64,000 nt of DNA from JBNKHH01 sp050290245 (GTDB lineage: Bacteria > Pseudomonadota > Alphaproteobacteria > Rhodobacterales > Rhodobacteraceae). Below are positions 62,470 through 64,000 of the stretch, piece after piece. Numbering within the stretch: the stretch's first letter is position 1; each line of letters opens with the position of its first letter. A program made the position numbers and the translations under genes. The notes below the pieces were generated by a model. That model made no database searches. It saw nothing but the letters and a program-made list of their open reading frames with translations, and was not told where the DNA came from. The stretch covers positions 15,645 through 79,644 of the forward strand of contig JBNKHH010000020.1 in the NCBI GenBank assembly GCA_050290245.1, given 5' to 3'.

Positions 62470-62571
62470 TCATTGTAGGGAATTGCGCAAGAGGCGGAGC
62501 CAGAAGTGCCACTCTTCCTCTGTGAGGGGTGGGGTGAGAGGGTGGGTGGAAGGGGATAAATCCTTGGCCAT
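62470..62571 (-). pseudogene. dprA: Native 5' end of dprA, cut off by the element
   Basis: 33 codons: MAKDLSPSTHPLTPPLTEEE then WHFWLRLLR, after which the frame ends in element DNA (NSLQ stop). PLTEEEWH and WLRLLR recur at the start of the intact dprA frame, proving the two were one gene. The ATG at 62,571 has GGAG upstream, so the native start and promoter are on this side. Confidence 0.88.
62486..62531 (-). repeat. Right attachment site (att, native dprA start side)
   Basis: 46-bp copy matching 46,947-46,992 with two differences; the 27-bp perfect core is 62,505-62,531. Native dprA codons lie to its right, element sequence to its left. Confidence 0.85.
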
Positions 62572-63030
62572 CCTGTCTCCGCCGTCTTGCTGATCCTCGT
62601 TATGGGGCGAGTCGGTTAATGGTGGATTAACGTTGAATTTTTTAAATCCACTCCATTCCACGGCCCCGATGGGCGCGGATCGATCAGATCTCGAGCGAAT
62701 CCTGGGGCGGCGTTCTTGGATTTGGTTGAGGACCTTGCGCGTTGCTCTGCATGGGCTTGGACGGATTGACCCGGCAATCGAACCGGCCAGTCCGTCTTGC
62801 ATCGGTGCTTTCATCGCCGCGTGTCTCTATGTGCGGGCCCGCTTTCGCGTTCGGCATTTGCCCCGGACAGAGTGCGCGGCGCTCGTCCGGGCAGCGCATG
62901 GCCGATGGAGTACGGTGGATGGATTTGGGTGTTTGGAGCCAGACGGAGAAGGCCGCAGCGCGCCGGTTTCGCGCATTTTGACGGGCTGCTGAGAATGCCT
63001 CATAAGGGCGGCAGGGATATGGAGAAGACG
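62572..63030. promoter_or_regulatory. Native dprA promoter region and upstream of the glycosyltransferase
   Basis: 459 bp between divergent genes. Expected to carry the original dprA promoter (minus strand) and that of the glycosyltransferase (plus). Frames exist on both strands but lack ribosome-binding sites and family resemblance. No RNA gene recognised. Confidence 0.45.
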
Positions 63031-63804
63031 ATGCCCAATACCATCCTGTCGATCAAATGGGGAACGGCATTCGGGGCCTCGGACGTCAACATGCTTTATC
63101 GTGCCTGCCGGGCGCATAGTGAAAGGCCGCTGCGCTTTGTCTGTCTTACCGACAATGCCGAGGGTCTTGATCAGTCGATTGAAACCCGGCCGATCCCGGA
63201 TATCGGCCTGACGCCGGAGGAGTGGAGATATCCCGGGGTCTGGGCGAAACTGAGCCTGTTTTCAGACGACCTGTCAGATCTAGGGCGCGTCCTGTTCCTG
63301 GATTTGGACATGATGATCGTCGGAGACCTGGCGCCGTTTTTCGAGCCGCGCGAGGGGGCGGTTTTCCAGAACATGGGCGAGAGTTGGCGGCCCAATCCCA
63401 GGTCCGATGAGAAAATCACGGGCACCTGTCTGTTTTCCTATGATCCGGCGGCGGAGCCGCAGGTTTTGCGGACCTTTTTGTCCGACAAGCGCCACCACAT
63501 GGAGACATGGACGAACGAACAGGAGTTTGCTGGCGCACATGTGTCAAAGGCCTCGTTCTGGCCGGACGATCACGTGGTCAGCTTTAAACGGCACCTTTGT
63601 CATCGCTATGGTAAAGGCCTTTTCGTCAACCCCGAAGTGCCGCCATCGACTGCTCGGGTTGTGGCTTTTCACGGCACTCCGCGCCCGGCGGAAACCATGG
63701 CGAATCGCATCTGGGGGCCGGCACCGCACTGGCATGCGGGTAGGGTTCCGTGGATCGAGGATTATTTTCGTCGTTTCGGGAGCGAGAGCACAGGCGATAG
63801 CTGA
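63031..63804 (+). CDS. Glycosyltransferase-like protein
   Basis: A 257-residue protein with the GT-A type layout: TILSIKWGTAFGASDVNMLY at the start, CLTDNAEGL, and VLFLDLDMMIVGDL with DLD at 91-93. WTNEQEFAG and KRHLCHRYGKGLFVNPE follow. Similar to GT8/GT32-like proteins found in Rhodobacteraceae; substrate unknown. I chose the ATG at 63,031 with GGAG six bases upstream; ATG 63,019 is the alternative. It is not part of the element. Confidence 0.75.
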   Translation: MPNTILSIKWGTAFGASDVNMLYRACRAHSERPLRFVCLTDNAEGLDQSIETRPIPDIGLTPEEWRYPGVWAKLSLFSDDLSDLGRVLFLDLDMMIVGDLAPFFEPREGAVFQNMGESWRPNPRSDEKITGTCLFSYDPAAEPQVLRTFLSDKRHHMETWTNEQEFAGAHVSKASFWPDDHVVSFKRHLCHRYGKGLFVNPEVPPSTARVVAFHGTPRPAETMANRIWGPAPHWHAGRVPWIEDYFRRFGSESTGDS

Positions 63805-63835
63805 AGAATTTCCGGGACTGCCGCTTTGCCGCTGT

Positions 63836-64000
63836 TCAAGGCCGTTCCGACGGGTCTGACTGCTGCAAAATGCGCAGACAATACTCAGAGATCGCATCGA
63901 TGGCCGGGCCCATATCGTGGCGGGACCATCTGCCCGTGCGTCCCTTGTCTTCGCGAAGCGTCGCGCCATCGGGCAGGGCGAGAAGCGCGTCGGGTTTGAA
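63836..64000 (-). CDS. Unrecognised protein, 3' end only
   Basis: 54 codons and a TGA at 63,836 on the minus strand; the gene continues beyond the window. The visible C-terminus (FKPDALLALPDGATLRED, then AIDAISEYCLRIL) has good coding character but I cannot assign a family. It converges with the glycosyltransferase, 31 bp apart. Confidence 0.55.
   Translation of the reverse strand, partial: FKPDALLALPDGATLREDKGRTGRWSRHDMGPAIDAISEYCLRILQQSDPSERP

Larger units (their letters stand above)
46966..62531 (-). mobile_element. Integrative element, probable phage satellite, inserted in dprA
   Basis: About 15.5 kb bounded by a 27-bp perfect direct repeat that falls in dprA codons. All genes lie on the minus strand: Tat-like ORF, tyrosine integrase, HTH regulator, prim-pol/helicase, small genes, small and large terminase, three small genes, then a SIR2/DUF4760-like cargo pair. 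No portal, capsid, head maturation, tail or lysis gene can be found, so it is not a complete prophage. The set int, AlpA-like, replication, terminase and terminal defence cargo matches the logic of phage satellites, but a full TerL without capsid genes is unusual. A decayed prophage is the alternative; the intact frames and att sites argue against heavy decay. Confidence 0.85.

Noticed and set aside
46966..62531. Interpreting the element as a complete prophage
   Set aside because: Only terminase genes of the virion module are found; no portal, protease, capsid, tail or lysis gene fits the remaining ORFs.
46947..62531. A tRNA gene as the integration target
   Set aside because: The repeat translates in frame as dprA codons at both ends and no cloverleaf can be formed from it.
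62633..62992. 119-codon plus-strand frame upstream of the last glycosyltransferase
   Set aside because: Product is Arg/Cys-rich with no recognisable domain and no ribosome-binding site; more likely non-coding upstream DNA.
1..64000. CRISPR arrays or IS elements
   Set aside because: No set of regularly spaced identical repeats and no transposase gene with terminal inverted repeats was seen in the window.

Overview
The window reads as a chromosomal segment of a GC-rich alphaproteobacterium, most likely a Rhodobacteraceae (Roseobacter-group) member. Reasons: high-GC coding with dense overlapping operons, a Rhodobacterales-type Tad pilus locus with short Flp pilins, a DUF3422 gene, the topA-dprA neighbourhood, and a GC-rich hairpin repeat after pdxJ. 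Species cannot be named from the sequence alone. About three quarters is vertical chromosomal backbone; 46,966-62,531 is a mobile element.

Backbone, left to right. The 3' end of a YdcH-like gene is followed by purE-purK-NUDIX, then an opposing EamA exporter/3-HIBADH-type dehydrogenase pair and pdxJ. A minus-strand metY follows, then an exopolysaccharide operon: membrane-fusion protein, PilZ-containing GT2 synthase and an accessory glycosyltransferase, resembling the bgsBA mixed-linkage beta-glucan system. Next come DUF3422 and a peptide ABC transporter split into divergent units (binding protein plus two permeases; fused double ATPase plus an ArgE-like M20 amidohydrolase). After these are an Lhr-family helicase coupled to a glycosyltransferase, an AAA ATPase, a large polytopic membrane protein, and a Tad/Flp pilus locus (cpaA, two tadD, tadC, tadB, cpaF, cpaE, ompA, cpaC, cpaB, two flp). 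Then follow a lytic transglycosylase, a three-gene flippase-like/DprE1-like/DprE2-like operon, scoAB, topA and dprA.

Mobile element (about 15.5 kb). It is inserted into the 5' end of dprA and bounded by a 27-bp perfect direct repeat (46 bp with two mismatches). Every element gene is on the minus strand: a small Tat-like ORF overlapping a tyrosine integrase, an HTH/AlpA-like regulator, a prim-pol/helicase replication protein, a chain of small overlapping genes, a probable small terminase and a full-length large terminase. No portal, capsid or tail gene is present, which suggests a phage satellite rather than a prophage. Next to the att site at the dprA end lies a distinctly AT-richer two-gene cargo: a 1270-residue N-terminal SIR2 protein with intact NAD-binding and catalytic motifs, and an overlapping small membrane-anchored DUF4760-like protein. 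I infer an anti-phage defence pair related in principle to defence-associated sirtuins but with an architecture I do not recognise as a characterised system. This is the main candidate for something new.

The insertion rebuilds an open dprA frame with a new N-terminus and leaves the native dprA start as a 33-codon remnant beyond the right end, so the native dprA promoter now reads toward the integrase. Beyond the element are a glycosyltransferase and the 3' end of an unrecognised gene. I found no CRISPR array, rRNA, tRNA or IS element.
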